From assembly GCF_001045455.1 (NCBI RefSeq), contig NZ_LFNE01000011.1, positions 62,001 through 126,000 on the forward strand: DNA of 64,000 nucleotides. The letters are read 5' to 3'. Within the stretch, counting starts at the first letter, position 1; each line of letters begins with the position of its first letter. The stretch comes from Chryseobacterium sp. FH2 (lineage in GTDB: Bacteria; Bacteroidota; Bacteroidia; Flavobacteriales; Weeksellaceae). Positions 8,059 through 17,252 of this stretch are shown here, piece after piece. The notes under the pieces were generated by a model. The model was given only the letters and a program-made list of their open reading frames with translations, was not told the DNA's origin and made no database searches. Made by a program: the position numbers and the translations under genes.

Positions 8059-9339
8059 TTAAATTCCGAAAGCGGTTTTAATCTCGTCTACCTTGTCTAA
8101 TTTCTCCCAAGTAAAGAATTCCAAACCTGTAAGAGTTAATTCGTTTTTATGACCTTTATTGAAAGTCTTATCACCTATATAATGCTCTCTTCCCATGTGG
8201 CCGTAAGATGCCGTATCCTGATAAATAGGATTTCTTAATTTTAAGTTTTGTTCGATTGCATAAGGTCTCAAATCGAAAATCGCAGAAACTTTTTTAGCAA
8301 TTTCCCCGTCGTGAAGATCAACTTTTGCAGTTCCGTAGGTGTTGATGTATAAACCACAAGGCTCTGCCACACCAATTGCGTAAGAAACCTGCACCAAAAC
8401 CTCATCGGCAACTCCTGCAGCAACTAAATTTTTAGCAATATGCCTTGTGGCATAAGCAGCACTTCTATCTACTTTTGAAGGATCTTTTCCGGAGAAAGCA
8501 CCACCTCCGTGAGCGCCTTTTCCACCGTAGGTATCAACGATAATTTTTCTGCCTGTAAGACCTGTATCTCCATGAGGGCCACCAATTACAAACTTACCGG
8601 TTGGGTTGATGTGATATTTAATCTGATCATTAAATAAAGCTTTAATTTCTTCAGATTGCAGAGCAACAACCCTAGGAATCAGAATATTTTTGATGTCCTC
8701 ACGAATCTTGTTCAACATTTCTTCTTCACTTCCAAAATCATCGTGTTGAGTAGAAACTACGATAGAATCAATTCTTACCGGTTTATGATCATCAGAATAC
8801 TCAATTGTAACCTGGCTTTTTGCGTCAGGACGAAGATATTTGATTTCAGAATCTTCTCTTCTGATTGCAGAAAGCTCTTTAAGAATAGTATGTGCCAAGT
8901 CTAATGCAAGAGGCATATAATTAGCCGTTTCATTAGTTGCATAACCAAACATCATCCCTTGATCACCCGCACCCTGAGCATTTGCTTTAGCTTCGAAAGA
9001 TTCGTCGTTTACAGCCCTGTCAACACCTTGGTTGATATCCGGAGACTGCTCGTGAATTGCAGAAATAACTCCACATGAATCACCATTAAACATATATTCT
9101 CCTTTCGTATAGCCAATTCCGTTGATAACTTCTCTTGCAATAGTCTGTACATCCAGATAGGCATCAGACTTCACCTCTCCAGCCAAAACTACCTGTCCTG
9201 TTGTAACAAGAGTCTCACAAGCTACTTTTGAGCTTTTGTCGTATGCTAAGAAATGGTCAATTAATGCATCAGAAATCTGATCTGCGATTTTATCCGGATG
9301 TCCTTCTGAAACTGATTCAGACGTAAATAAGTAAGACAT
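8059..9339 (-). CDS. metK: S-adenosylmethionine synthetase
   Basis: Makes S-adenosylmethionine from methionine and ATP in the cytoplasm. 426 aa, slightly longer than the roughly 384-aa E. coli enzyme, as in other Flavobacteriia. Signature blocks are [19 protein letters not shown] near the N-terminus, the signature [16 protein letters not shown], and the P-loop-like [19 protein letters not shown]. The ATG at 9339 directly starts the conserved [17 protein letters not shown]. The gene stands alone with its own promoter, a SAM-II-type riboswitch in the leader and its own terminator, so feedback control by its product is likely. Confidence 0.97.
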   Translation of the reverse strand: MSYLFTSESVSEGHPDKIADQISDALIDHFLAYDKSSKVACETLVTTGQVVLAGEVKSDAYLDVQTIAREVINGIGYTKGEYMFNGDSCGVISAIHEQSPDINQGVDRAVNDESFEAKANAQGAGDQGMMFGYATNETANYMPLALDLAHTILKELSAIRREDSEIKYLRPDAKSQVTIEYSDDHKPVRIDSIVVSTQHDDFGSEEEMLNKIREDIKNILIPRVVALQSEEIKALFNDQIKYHINPTGKFVIGGPHGDTGLTGRKIIVDTYGGKGAHGGGAFSGKDPSKVDRSAAYATRHIAKNLVAAGVADEVLVQVSYAIGVAEPCGLYINTYGTAKVDLHDGEIAKKVSAIFDLRPYAIEQNLKLRNPIYQDTASYGHMGREHYIGDKTFNKGHKNELTLTGLEFFTWEKLDKVDEIKTAFGI

Positions 9340-9423
9340 ATTATTCTTTGTTTTTTTAGATTAAAAAAAATATTACGAAGAAAAATAAGAATAAAATTGT
9401 CTAAAAAATCTAAAAAAGGAATA

Positions 9424-9473
9424 CTGTTTTAGCATATTTTTATAGAGGTTGCAATCAGGTCAAATTTTTCCTC
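9424..9473 (-). ncRNA. SAM-II-type riboswitch aptamer upstream of metK
   Basis: Read on the minus strand, a P1 stem GAGG / CCTC encloses a loop ending ACCTGATTGCAA. After P1 comes TATAAAAATATGCTAAAACAG. This matches the SAM-II (metA) layout: P1, a loop ending in TTGCAA, then a 3' tail with the conserved GCTAAA. The 3' CAG can pair back to CTG in the loop as the pseudoknot. The 5' end lies about 10 nt after the predicted transcription start and 84 nt before the metK ATG. The assignment rests on motif recall. The fold and the gene context agree; no covariance search was run. Confidence 0.75.
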
Positions 9474-9488
9474 GTTCGTAAACGTTGG

Positions 9489-9517
9489 CAAATTTAAGTA
9501 CTATTTTTTAATACTCA
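9489..9517 (-). promoter_or_regulatory. metK promoter
   Basis: On the minus strand, TTG (9517-9515), an 18-bp spacer and TAAATTTG (9496-9489) match the Bacteroidota TTG-N17-20-TAnnTTTG consensus. The predicted start near 9483 places the SAM-II aptamer at the very 5' end of the transcript. Confidence 0.65.
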
Positions 9518-9584
9518 AAAATTTTTGTTTACTAATTATAATTTTCTTTAAATTAATGATTTATCAGGCGTTAGCAAAAAGAAA

Positions 9585-10535
9585 CTATTGTGGTTTTATG
9601 CTTACGAATTCTTTCGGATTTTCATGATAGTTAAGCTTTTGTTCTAATGAAGCCCTAATAGAATGTGATAATTCATCAATAATCTTTTGCTTAAATGTCG
9701 GTTTGTAATAGATAATGCTGATCTCTCTATAAGGAAAAGGTTTTTTGAATCTGAAAACATTTTTTTTCTGTTCTTCAGAAAGCTGGCTCAATGCCAACTC
9801 TGGGAGAATACTGATTCCTCCAACTTTATCGACCATATGTACCAACGTCTGAATATTTGAGGCAAGAAAATCTAAATTCTTAGGTTTTAATGTATTTTCT
9901 TTCAAATGACAAATATTTTCAAACTGGTTTCTCAAGCAGTTCCCTTCCTCCAGCAGCCAAACTTTTTCTACGTTTAGATCTTCAGGAACGACATAAGAAT
10001 TTTTCTTATTAGCTTCAGTGTCCGAGCTGTAAATCATCAATTCCTCATTAAATAAGAAATCCTGATAAAATTCATCAGCCGTATCATAAGGGGTAGAAAT
10101 AATACCAGCATCTAATTCTCCAGCTTTCAAAGCTTTTACAATATTATCCGTAGTCATTTCTTTTACGTTCATCTGAATTTTCGGATTATCTTCCAAGAAT
10201 TTAAAAATCTCAGTTGGTAAAATAAAAGAAGAAACAGTAGGAATAATTCCTAAGTTGATGGTTCCTCCTAAAATATTATTCAAAAGATTTGCTTTATTTT
10301 TCAGTTCATTGACAGATTCTATAATCACCTTAGCCTGATCAATAATCTGAAGCCCAACATCTGTGGTACGAATAGGATGTGTAGTTCTGTCAAAAACCTT
10401 TACATCAAGCTCATCCTCAAATTTTTGTATCATTGCACTAAGTGTAGGCTGTGTAATGAAGCATGCTTGAGCCGCTTTACCAAAATGTTTGTACTTATCT
10501 ACAGCGATAAGATACTCCAATTGCTGAATGTTCAT
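9585..10535 (-). CDS. oxyR: LysR-family regulator, OxyR type
   Basis: 316-aa LysR-type DNA-binding protein. The N-terminal winged HTH (residues 1-60) begins MNIQQLEYLIAVDKYKHFGK, followed by AAQACFITQPTLSAMIQKFE. The C-terminal effector domain has Cys residues at about 202 (EEGNCLRNQF) and about 211 (ENICHLKEN), in the region of the redox cysteines of OxyR. The OxyR assignment is supported by the divergent catalase gene 131 bp away. It probably senses peroxide and activates katA. The two cysteines lie closer together than in E. coli OxyR, so the exact mechanism is an inference. Confidence 0.9.
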   Translation of the reverse strand: MNIQQLEYLIAVDKYKHFGKAAQACFITQPTLSAMIQKFEDELDVKVFDRTTHPIRTTDVGLQIIDQAKVIIESVNELKNKANLLNNILGGTINLGIIPTVSSFILPTEIFKFLEDNPKIQMNVKEMTTDNIVKALKAGELDAGIISTPYDTADEFYQDFLFNEELMIYSSDTEANKKNSYVVPEDLNVEKVWLLEEGNCLRNQFENICHLKENTLKPKNLDFLASNIQTLVHMVDKVGGISILPELALSQLSEEQKKNVFRFKKPFPYREISIIYYKPTFKQKIIDELSHSIRASLEQKLNYHENPKEFVSIKPQ

Positions 10536-10546
10536 CTGATTAATAT

Positions 10547-10563
10547 TATCTATTACAAAGATA
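10547..10563. promoter_or_regulatory. Candidate OxyR/LysR operator
   Basis: TATCT-N7-AGATA is a dyad with the T-N11-A core typical of LysR-type sites. It lies just upstream of oxyR and 15 bp before the katA -33 element, where an activator and autorepressor would bind. The dyad is short and the region AT-rich. Confidence 0.35.
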
Positions 10564-10577
10564 TAATGTTTTTGCTA

Positions 10578-10605
10578 TTGGCAATCAAAAATTCAGGTAA
10601 ATTTG
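10578..10605 (+). promoter_or_regulatory. katA promoter
   Basis: TTG (10578-10580), a 17-bp spacer and TAAATTTG (10598-10605) match the Bacteroidota promoter consensus. The ATG follows 61 bp later. Confidence 0.6.
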
Positions 10606-10666
10606 ATATTTACTACCTTTACATAATCGAATATAATTAAGAAATAATCATACAAATCATAACTCT

Positions 10667-12154
10667 ATGGATTCTAAAAAATTAACGTTAAGCAGCGGAG
10701 CTCCATACTTTGATCATCAGGACTCGCAAACGGTAGGCCCGAGAGGCCCGGTATTGCTTCAGGATTTCATACTTCAGGAAAACCTTGCTCATTTCGTAAG
10801 AGAAAGAATTCCGGAAAGAATCGTTCATGCAAAAGGAAGTGGTGCTTATGGAAAATTTACCGTGACACATGATATTACAAAATATACAAAAGCAAAATTA
10901 TTCTCACAAATTGGAAATTCCTGTAAAATGTTTGCACGTTTTTCCACCGTTGGAGGGGAAAGAGGAAGTGCGGATACAGCAAGAGATCCCAGGGGTTTTG
11001 CTCTAAAATTTTATACCGAAGACGGGAACTGGGATTTGGTAGGAAACAATACTCCAGTTTTCTTTATTAAAGATGCTAAAAAATTCCCGGACTTTATCCA
11101 TACTCAAAAAAGAGTACCAAAAACAAATTTGAAAAGTGCAACCATGATGTGGGATTTCTGGAGTTTAAATCCTGAATCTTTACATCAGGTTTTAATTTTA
11201 ATGTCTGATAGAGGAACACCTTACGGATACAGACATATGCATGGTTTTGGCTCTCATACTTTTTCAATGATTAATGATAAAAATGAGCGGGTTTGGGTAA
11301 AATTTCATTTTAAAACAAAACAGGGAATCAAAAATTTTGTAAATGATGAGGCTGTAAAAATGGCGGGCGAAAATCCTGATTTTGCACAGGAAGATCTTTG
11401 TAATGCCATTGAAAATGGAGATTTTCCAAAATGGACAATGTATATCCAGGTGATGACAGAAGAACAAGCAAGAGATTTCAGATGGAATCCTTTCGATATT
11501 ACAAAGGTTTGGTTCCATAATGATTTCCCATTAATTGAGGTTGGAGAAATAGAGCTCAATGAAATTCCTGCGAATTATTTTGCTCATGTAGAACAATCTA
11601 CTTTTTCACCAAGTAATCTAATTAACGGAATAAGCTTTTCACCAGATAAGATGCTTCAGGGAAGATTATTCTCTTATCCGGATGCTCACAGATACAGAGT
11701 GGGTGTAAATTCTCACCAATTGGAAGTAAACAGGTGTCCTTTTGAAGTTAATAATTATCAGAGAGACGGTTTCATGGCAGATTCAAGCCTTTATCAGGAT
11801 AAACCCAATTATTTTCCGAATAGTTTCGATGATATAAAACCAGATTCAGCGTATAAAAATTACGAATACGAATTAGACAGCGCTCATGTTGCCAATTACA
11901 ACAGAAATGATAACGACGATGATCACTACACCCAGCCAGGGTTGCTATATTCAAAAGCGATGAATACAGAGGACAGAGAAAACCTTATCAATAACATCGT
12001 TGGAAGTATGAAAGGAATTGACGGGCCAAAAAGACATGAAATCATAAACCGTCAGCTATGCCACTTTTTCAGAGCTAATATAGAACTTGGCATGAAAGTA
12101 GCTTCTCAATTAAATATAAATATTGATGCCAATATGATGAATCACTCGAAATAA
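10667..12154 (+). CDS. katA: Catalase, small-subunit (clade 3) haem type
   Basis: Breaks down hydrogen peroxide to water and oxygen in the cytoplasm. 495 aa, the usual size of small-subunit catalases. The distal His region reads RIPERIVHAKGSGAYG, the Asn motif DLVGNNTPVFFIKD, and the proximal haem-ligand Tyr motif RLFSYPDAHRYRVGVN (about residue 340). No C-terminal flavodoxin-like domain is present. It is divergent from oxyR, has its own promoter and ends in a hairpin, so peroxide-induced single-gene expression is likely. Confidence 0.97.
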   Translation: MDSKKLTLSSGAPYFDHQDSQTVGPRGPVLLQDFILQENLAHFVRERIPERIVHAKGSGAYGKFTVTHDITKYTKAKLFSQIGNSCKMFARFSTVGGERGSADTARDPRGFALKFYTEDGNWDLVGNNTPVFFIKDAKKFPDFIHTQKRVPKTNLKSATMMWDFWSLNPESLHQVLILMSDRGTPYGYRHMHGFGSHTFSMINDKNERVWVKFHFKTKQGIKNFVNDEAVKMAGENPDFAQEDLCNAIENGDFPKWTMYIQVMTEEQARDFRWNPFDITKVWFHNDFPLIEVGEIELNEIPANYFAHVEQSTFSPSNLINGISFSPDKMLQGRLFSYPDAHRYRVGVNSHQLEVNRCPFEVNNYQRDGFMADSSLYQDKPNYFPNSFDDIKPDSAYKNYEYELDSAHVANYNRNDNDDDHYTQPGLLYSKAMNTEDRENLINNIVGSMKGIDGPKRHEIINRQLCHFFRANIELGMKVASQLNINIDANMMNHSK

Positions 12155-12179
12155 ACATATTCAAACAATATTTGTAATT

Positions 12180-12216
12180 AAAAGGAAAAAATATTACTTT
12201 TTTTTCCTTTTTTTTG
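12180..12216 (+). terminator. Terminator of katA
   Basis: AAAAGGAAAAAA pairs with TTTTTTTTCCTTTT across a short TATTAC loop, and a run of T follows. The stem is very A/T-rich. Confidence 0.55.
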
Positions 12217-12261
12217 TAAAAAATTTATAATTTGCACAAAATAATATTTCAAAGTGGAAAT

Positions 12262-13029
12262 ATGAGTTACGAAAATATATTATTAAAAAAAGAAGATAAA
12301 ATATCTATCATTACCATAAATAGACCTGAAAGTTTAAATGCATTAAATGCCAAAACAATCCGGGAACTTAGTAGCGCTTTTGACGAACTGAATGCTGATG
12401 AATCCTGTAGAGCTATTATTATTACAGGAAGCGGTGAAAAATCTTTCGTTGCGGGCGCTGATATTAAAGAATTTAGTGATTTTGGACAGGAGAAAGCTGA
12501 AGAATTAGCCAGAAATGGACACAACTCCCTGTTTAATAAAATTGAAAATATGAATAAACCTGTCATCGCAGCCGTAAATGGCTTTGCTTTGGGAGGAGGT
12601 TTAGAGCTTGCTATGGCTTGCCACATCAGATATGCATCGGAAAATGCTAAATTGGGTTTACCTGAAGTAACATTAGGATTAATTCCCGGTTACGGAGGAA
12701 CTCAAAGATTACCGAAGCTTGTAGGAAAAGGCATTGCCAATGAAATGATCTTCTCTGCCAAAATGATTCCTGCGCAAAGAGCAAAAGAAATCGGCCTGGT
12801 AAATGAAGTATACTCTATCGAAGAATTATTAACCAAAACAAAAGAATTAGCATCTGTTATTGCCAAAAACTCACCAATGGCAATATCAAAGGCAATACAT
12901 GCCGTAAATTTATCTGATACGGACAATGGTTTTGAAACCGAGATCAAATCTTTCGGAGAACTTTTTGACCTTGAGGATAAAAAAGAAGGAGTTGCAGCTT
13001 TTATTGAAAAGAGAAAGCCCAACTTCTAA
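12262..13029 (+). CDS. Enoyl-CoA hydratase/isomerase family protein
   Basis: 255-aa crotonase-fold protein that probably hydrates 2-enoyl-CoA in fatty-acid or butyrate-type metabolism. Oxyanion-hole blocks are SFVAGADIKEF (about residues 60-70) and NGFALGGGLELAMACHI (about 100-116). The catalytic-Glu blocks are KLGLPEVTLGLIPGYGGTQR (about 128-147). The start is set at ATG 12262 (MSYENILLKKED), preceded by AAGTGGAAAT. The upstream in-frame ATG at 12232 would add ten atypical residues. The true acyl-CoA substrate cannot be read from the sequence. Confidence 0.92.
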   Translation: MSYENILLKKEDKISIITINRPESLNALNAKTIRELSSAFDELNADESCRAIIITGSGEKSFVAGADIKEFSDFGQEKAEELARNGHNSLFNKIENMNKPVIAAVNGFALGGGLELAMACHIRYASENAKLGLPEVTLGLIPGYGGTQRLPKLVGKGIANEMIFSAKMIPAQRAKEIGLVNEVYSIEELLTKTKELASVIAKNSPMAISKAIHAVNLSDTDNGFETEIKSFGELFDLEDKKEGVAAFIEKRKPNF

Positions 13030-13083
13030 AAGACTTCCACCCTTAATACAAATTATTTCGAAAAACAAAAACAATGCTGCGGT

Positions 13084-13506
13084 ATGAATAAGTTTGACAA
13101 GGCTTATCTAAAAATGGCTCAGGAATGGGCAAAACTTTCCTACTGTGAAAGAAAACAGGTAGGAGCTCTTATTGTAAAAGATAGGATGATTATTTCAGAT
13201 GGTTATAATGGTACTCCCTCAGGATTTGAAAACTGCTGTGAGGATACAGAAGGAAAAACACACTGGTACGTGTTGCATGCAGAAGCCAATGCTATACTAA
13301 AATTAGCAGCTTCTACTCAATCTGCAAAAGGCGCTACCTTATATCTCACATTATCTCCCTGTAAAGAATGCAGTAAGCTTATTTTACAGGCAGGAATTTC
13401 CAGATTAGTGTATATCAATGAGTATTCAGACGATGATGGGATATCGTTCTTGAGAAACCATAACATTGAAATAGAACAAATATCGGACTGTGAACTAAAA
13501 AAATAA
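13084..13506 (+). CDS. dCMP deaminase (ComEB-like)
   Basis: 140-aa zinc-dependent deaminase that converts dCMP to dUMP on the route to dTMP. The zinc and catalytic motif is LHAEANAILK (about residues 65-74) with LSPCKECSKLI (about 92-102). The N-terminal CERKQVGALIVKD block is typical of the cytidine/deoxycytidylate deaminase fold. It begins 55 bp after the hydratase stop and ends 6 bp before xerD, with which it is probably co-transcribed. Confidence 0.92.
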   Translation: MNKFDKAYLKMAQEWAKLSYCERKQVGALIVKDRMIISDGYNGTPSGFENCCEDTEGKTHWYVLHAEANAILKLAASTQSAKGATLYLTLSPCKECSKLILQAGISRLVYINEYSDDDGISFLRNHNIEIEQISDCELKK

Positions 13507-13512
13507 CACAAC

Positions 13513-14424
13513 ATGACTTGGGATGAAAAGATTAAGGATTTTGAAATATTTCTTCGTTTCGAACGAAATTTTTCAGAAAACACACTCGACGCATACGTGC
13601 GAGACATCAAAAAATTAAAAGAATACGCTGAAGTAGACCTAGAAAACATAGGTCCTGATATTATTGCATATGAAAATCTGCAGGAATATATCTTCAACCT
13701 TTCCAAACAAAAATTCAGTGAAAGATCGCAGGCAAGATGGATTTCTTCCATAAAAGCTTTCTTTAAGTTTTTACTTGAAGACGAGTTTCGGGATGACAAT
13801 CCGGCCGCTTTGCTTGAAGGTCCAAAATTAGGGCTCTATCTTCCTGACACACTCAGCTTGCCTGATATCAATAAGATTATCAGCGCAATAGAGTTAAATT
13901 CTGATTTAGGAAAGAGAAATCAATGCATTATTGAAGTACTTTACGGATGTGGGCTTCGTGTTTCAGAGCTTATTGACATAAAAATTTCGAATATTAATTT
14001 CCAGGAACATTACATCAAAGTCAACGGAAAAGGAAATAAAATACGCTTCGTACCTTTGGCTGATTATACTGCGGAATTACTGAAAAAATATATTGGTGAA
14101 GTACGCTCGAAAAATAAAATCAATAAGAAGTATGAGGATACATTATTCCTGAACAGCAGAGGAACATCAATGTCCAGAGTAATCGTATTCCTTATTATAA
14201 AAGAGCTGACAGACAAGGCAGGTGTAAGCAAGAAAATCTCACCTCACACATTCAGACATTCTTTTGCCACACATTTGTTGCAAAACGGTGCAGATTTACG
14301 TTATATACAAGAAATGCTGGGACACTCTAGTATTACCACAACGGAAATATACACCCACCTGAAAACAGAAGAACTTCGAGATGTAATTTTAAATTTTCAT
14401 CCGAGAAACATTAATATTGCTTAA
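13513..14424 (+). CDS. xerD: Tyrosine recombinase XerD
   Basis: Site-specific recombinase that resolves chromosome dimers at dif together with XerC or alone. 303 aa. The N-terminal SAM-like domain (about residues 1-90) includes LRFERNFSENTLDAYVRDIK. The catalytic domain has the Arg in YGCGLRVSELIDIKI, the His-x-x-Arg in HTFRHSFATHLLQNGADLRY, the second His in LGHSSITTTEIYTHL, and the Tyr nucleophile in that last block. The length and motifs are those of a housekeeping XerD rather than an integrase of a mobile element, and no att-like repeats surround it. Confidence 0.93.
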   Translation: MTWDEKIKDFEIFLRFERNFSENTLDAYVRDIKKLKEYAEVDLENIGPDIIAYENLQEYIFNLSKQKFSERSQARWISSIKAFFKFLLEDEFRDDNPAALLEGPKLGLYLPDTLSLPDINKIISAIELNSDLGKRNQCIIEVLYGCGLRVSELIDIKISNINFQEHYIKVNGKGNKIRFVPLADYTAELLKKYIGEVRSKNKINKKYEDTLFLNSRGTSMSRVIVFLIIKELTDKAGVSKKISPHTFRHSFATHLLQNGADLRYIQEMLGHSSITTTEIYTHLKTEELRDVILNFHPRNINIA

Positions 14425-14939
14425 TGAAAATATTGAAATACTGCCCGAGTTGCGGCAAGGAATCTTTACACTGGGACGGTGAAAAAAAATGGAGCTGCCC
14501 TGAATGCAGTTTTACTTTATACAACAACGTTGCCGGTGCTGTTGCGGTGGTAATAAGATGCGGAGACGAGATTTATCTTACAAGAAGAAACCGTGAGCCA
14601 AAAAAAGGAAAATTGGATTTAGCCGGAGGGTTTGTCGATCCAAAGGAAAGCGCCGAAGAAACCTGCAAGCGAGAACTTTTTGAAGAATTGCAACTACAGG
14701 TGGATATTTCAAAATTAAAATATTTAGCAAGTCTTCCAAACATTTATCAGTATAAAGAAATCGATTATAACACGATTGATTTGTTTTACGAATACAATGT
14801 TTCGGAAAAATTTGAGGTCAATCTGGAGCTTTCGGAAATTTCGGAAGCAAAGTGGATTCCTCTAAAAGAATTAAATCTGGATGATATTGCTTTTGACTCC
14901 CAGAAAATATTCTTTACAAATTATTTAACATCAATTTAA
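14424..14939 (+). CDS. NUDIX hydrolase with N-terminal zinc ribbon
   Basis: 171 aa. The zinc ribbon is CPSCGKESLHWDGEKKWSCP, with a second CxxC at about residues 24-27. The NUDIX box falls in about residues 72-94 (GGFVDPKESAEETCKRELFE, then ELQ). Such proteins hydrolyse nucleoside diphosphate-linked compounds. The NADH-pyrophosphatase-like layout suggests a dinucleotide substrate, but that is inference. The ATG overlaps the xerD stop by one base (TAATG), so it is translated from the same message. Confidence 0.9.
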   Translation: MKILKYCPSCGKESLHWDGEKKWSCPECSFTLYNNVAGAVAVVIRCGDEIYLTRRNREPKKGKLDLAGGFVDPKESAEETCKRELFEELQLQVDISKLKYLASLPNIYQYKEIDYNTIDLFYEYNVSEKFEVNLELSEISEAKWIPLKELNLDDIAFDSQKIFFTNYLTSI

Positions 14940-14944
14940 AAATA

Positions 14945-14972
14945 AAACCCGTAGATTTTTTCTGCGGGTTTA
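14945..14972 (+). terminator. Bidirectional terminator between the NUDIX and haem-binding genes
   Basis: AAACCCGTAGA / CTGCGGGTTTA form a stem around a T6 loop, with T-rich flanks on both strands. It sits between convergent genes. Confidence 0.65.
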
Positions 14973-14975
14973 TAT

Positions 14976-15434
14976 TTAATACGTTTTAGAGTTGAGCATT
15001 TCTTCGAAGTAGTGAACCAATAAAGTCCTTTCTGCCTCTGATAAATTAGCTTCTTTGTGATAGACAATGTACCCCGGCATCGGCATTACTTTAGCTTGAA
15101 TAGTCGAAATAGCACTCGTCAGCATATTTTTCTTTAAATCATTATTGTATGTATCCCAAACAGAGAAATTCAGATGTTCCCTGCCTTCATTGATGTGACT
15201 TTTTATAGACCACGAAATAGGTGCAATATGGGAATATTTAGGATATACGGTTTCATCTGAATGACAATCGTAGCAAGCCCCTTTTATCAACCCGGCAATC
15301 TTTGCCGGAGTTTTTTTAGCTTCAATAAAATTTACTTTGTGATCAACTGGTTTATTGACTCTGTCAATTGGAATGAACTGAATCAGTGCAAATGCAGCTA
15401 CGCACCAAAATACAATCTTCTTTGCCGTCTTCAT
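14976..15434 (-). CDS. Haem-binding domain protein (cytochrome c-like, single CxxCH)
   Basis: 152 aa. The N-terminal membrane anchor or signal (about residues 7-23, IVFWCVAAFALIQFIPI) places the rest in the periplasm. A single haem-attachment motif is CYDCHSDE at about residues 54-61, followed by YPKYSHIAPISWSIKSHI, characteristic of the Bacteroidota haem-binding domain (Haem_bd). The C-terminal PMPGYIVYHKEANLSEAER could supply the axial Met. The electron partner is unknown. It starts 11 bp after the stop of the upstream lipoprotein gene. Confidence 0.88.
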   Translation of the reverse strand: MKTAKKIVFWCVAAFALIQFIPIDRVNKPVDHKVNFIEAKKTPAKIAGLIKGACYDCHSDETVYPKYSHIAPISWSIKSHINEGREHLNFSVWDTYNNDLKKNMLTSAISTIQAKVMPMPGYIVYHKEANLSEAERTLLVHYFEEMLNSKTY

Positions 15435-15445
15435 TAGGTTTTTGT

Positions 15446-17227
15446 TTATTTTACTGGAGTTACTACAGCTGTATTTGATTTGAGCTGCTTGTTGTTTGCA
15501 TCTTGCGAAACAGGTTTTTCTTCGCCCTCTTCATTTTCTTTCGAATCTGCTGCAGAAGTGGCAGGTGGTGTCGGAATTACTGTTCCTTTTGGATTGTCAA
15601 GCGTTCTTCTGTCATTCAAATCCCAGGTTTCAACAGAATCCCAAAGCTGTTTTACAAGAGCTGTTTTATAGTAAACAAAAGAATCTTCCGCGAAAACATC
15701 ATGCTCAAAATCTGCTTCATCCCAATATTTATTCCCGTTGTTATCTACCAAAATTCTGACAATATATTCAGCAGGTTTCAGGATATCAAATTTCACTTCA
15801 TCTGTATTCACATACTTTTGATAAAGCACTTTCTCAGAATTATCCAATAACTGGATCCAATAATAACTTGTATTTGGCCTGTTTTGAAGCTTAAATGTCA
15901 AGCTTCCGTAGTTCTCCACTTTATCTGCTTCGAAATCGAAACGATATGGATCTGATGTTCTTTCATAAAAAGAATTAACTGTCTTACTTGGAACCGTCAA
16001 TTGATATTTTTTTCCAACTTCAAAGTCAGACTGTACCAAAATCTGATAAGGATTGGTTTCTGAAATCTTTGCTGTGAAATTATGAGTCGTTACACTATCC
16101 GTTTTAAGCGTCCATTTTTCAGGCTCAATTTTATTGATAATGTAATTAGAAGTAAATTTAAAATTCGTTTTAGGAGGTAAAAGGCTGCCTTCATTGTTAG
16201 AAAGAGTCATTTTATTTTTGGCATTATACTTATAGAAAACAGAAACCGTATCTTTTTTGTTATCAGCATCATAGCTGAATTTCAAATTTTCAGTGGTTTC
16301 CTGCCCCACTTTATTTTTCACAGCATCAAACCAAATATTCACAGTATCTGATTTTGGACGGTGAGTTACTTGATAATCCTGAATCTTATCATTTAATGAC
16401 AATACTTTGACATTATCCGGATGCCCTTCAAAAGTCATGACAATTCCCCCCGGAGTCTCTTTCATTTCGCCATATTTCAATGATTTTTTGGAAGGATAAA
16501 CTTTTAAATTTAATCCGGAAATTGATTTTTCAACATTGACAATATCTTTCTGGAAACCCACCTTTTCTTTACCCGGATCATAAATAGAATTACTGTTTTC
16601 ATCTTCAAAAGCGATGATTTTGTATTTACCCGGAGACAGATAATTCAATTCATAATATCCGTCTGTGTCTACTTTTGTGATGTAATAAGGTTTCTGTTTA
16701 TAATTAATGGTATCTTTTACCTGATATAATCCAACGACCAATTTATTTTCACTTGTCCCTGTTTGCTTTTTTGTATTTAAAGCATCTTTTACTTCTCCAC
16801 TGATGTACAAATCATCTAATTTTTCACCGGTAGAAAAAGCAAAATTGAAATAGGGCAAAACATTCGCCTCATTGTTATCAGCAATGGAATTTCCAAAGTT
16901 AAAATTGTAAGTTGTATTGGCCTGTAAAGTATCTTCCCATTGGATCAGCACATATTTGTTGGCAATTCCTGACGGGAGAATACGTTTGATTTTTTTTATT
17001 GGCGGAGAAATAATCAGGTTTTTACTAACATCTTTCAATGTCACATATTCATCAAAATCAAGACGTAGCTCACGGATATCCCGTGCAACATTCACTCTTG
17101 TCGAATCTATATTTGAACTTAAAAATTTTGGAGCAATGGAGTCTTTGGGCCCGCCCACAGGAGATCCTACTCTTGCACATGACTGCGCAAGAAAAGCGAA
17201 TATGAATAATAAAAGAAGTCTCTTCAT
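15446..17227 (-). CDS. Ig-like domain lipoprotein
   Basis: 593 aa. The lipoprotein signal MKRLLLLFIFAFLAQSC places the Cys at residue 17, so the start is set at ATG 17227. An in-frame ATG at 17272 would add 15 residues that spoil the signal peptide. After the Cys comes ARVGSPVGGPKDSIAPKF, then a bacterial Ig-like (Big_5/SbsA-type) domain at about residues 30-120 with FDEYVTLKDVSKNLIISPP. Later parts are beta-rich (ISGEVKDAL, GKYKIIAFEDENSNSIYDPG). Known Bacteroidota relatives are surface or periplasmic lipoproteins of unknown role. The acidic tail is low-complexity. Confidence 0.85.
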   Translation of the reverse strand: MKRLLLLFIFAFLAQSCARVGSPVGGPKDSIAPKFLSSNIDSTRVNVARDIRELRLDFDEYVTLKDVSKNLIISPPIKKIKRILPSGIANKYVLIQWEDTLQANTTYNFNFGNSIADNNEANVLPYFNFAFSTGEKLDDLYISGEVKDALNTKKQTGTSENKLVVGLYQVKDTINYKQKPYYITKVDTDGYYELNYLSPGKYKIIAFEDENSNSIYDPGKEKVGFQKDIVNVEKSISGLNLKVYPSKKSLKYGEMKETPGGIVMTFEGHPDNVKVLSLNDKIQDYQVTHRPKSDTVNIWFDAVKNKVGQETTENLKFSYDADNKKDTVSVFYKYNAKNKMTLSNNEGSLLPPKTNFKFTSNYIINKIEPEKWTLKTDSVTTHNFTAKISETNPYQILVQSDFEVGKKYQLTVPSKTVNSFYERTSDPYRFDFEADKVENYGSLTFKLQNRPNTSYYWIQLLDNSEKVLYQKYVNTDEVKFDILKPAEYIVRILVDNNGNKYWDEADFEHDVFAEDSFVYYKTALVKQLWDSVETWDLNDRRTLDNPKGTVIPTPPATSAADSKENEEGEEKPVSQDANNKQLKSNTAVVTPVK

Positions 17228-17252
17228 GAATATGTTTAAGCAAAAATAAACA

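Noticed and set aside
13513..14424. XerD as a phage or integrative-element integrase
   Set aside because: Length and motifs fit housekeeping XerD; no att-like repeats, tRNA target or mobile genes nearby.
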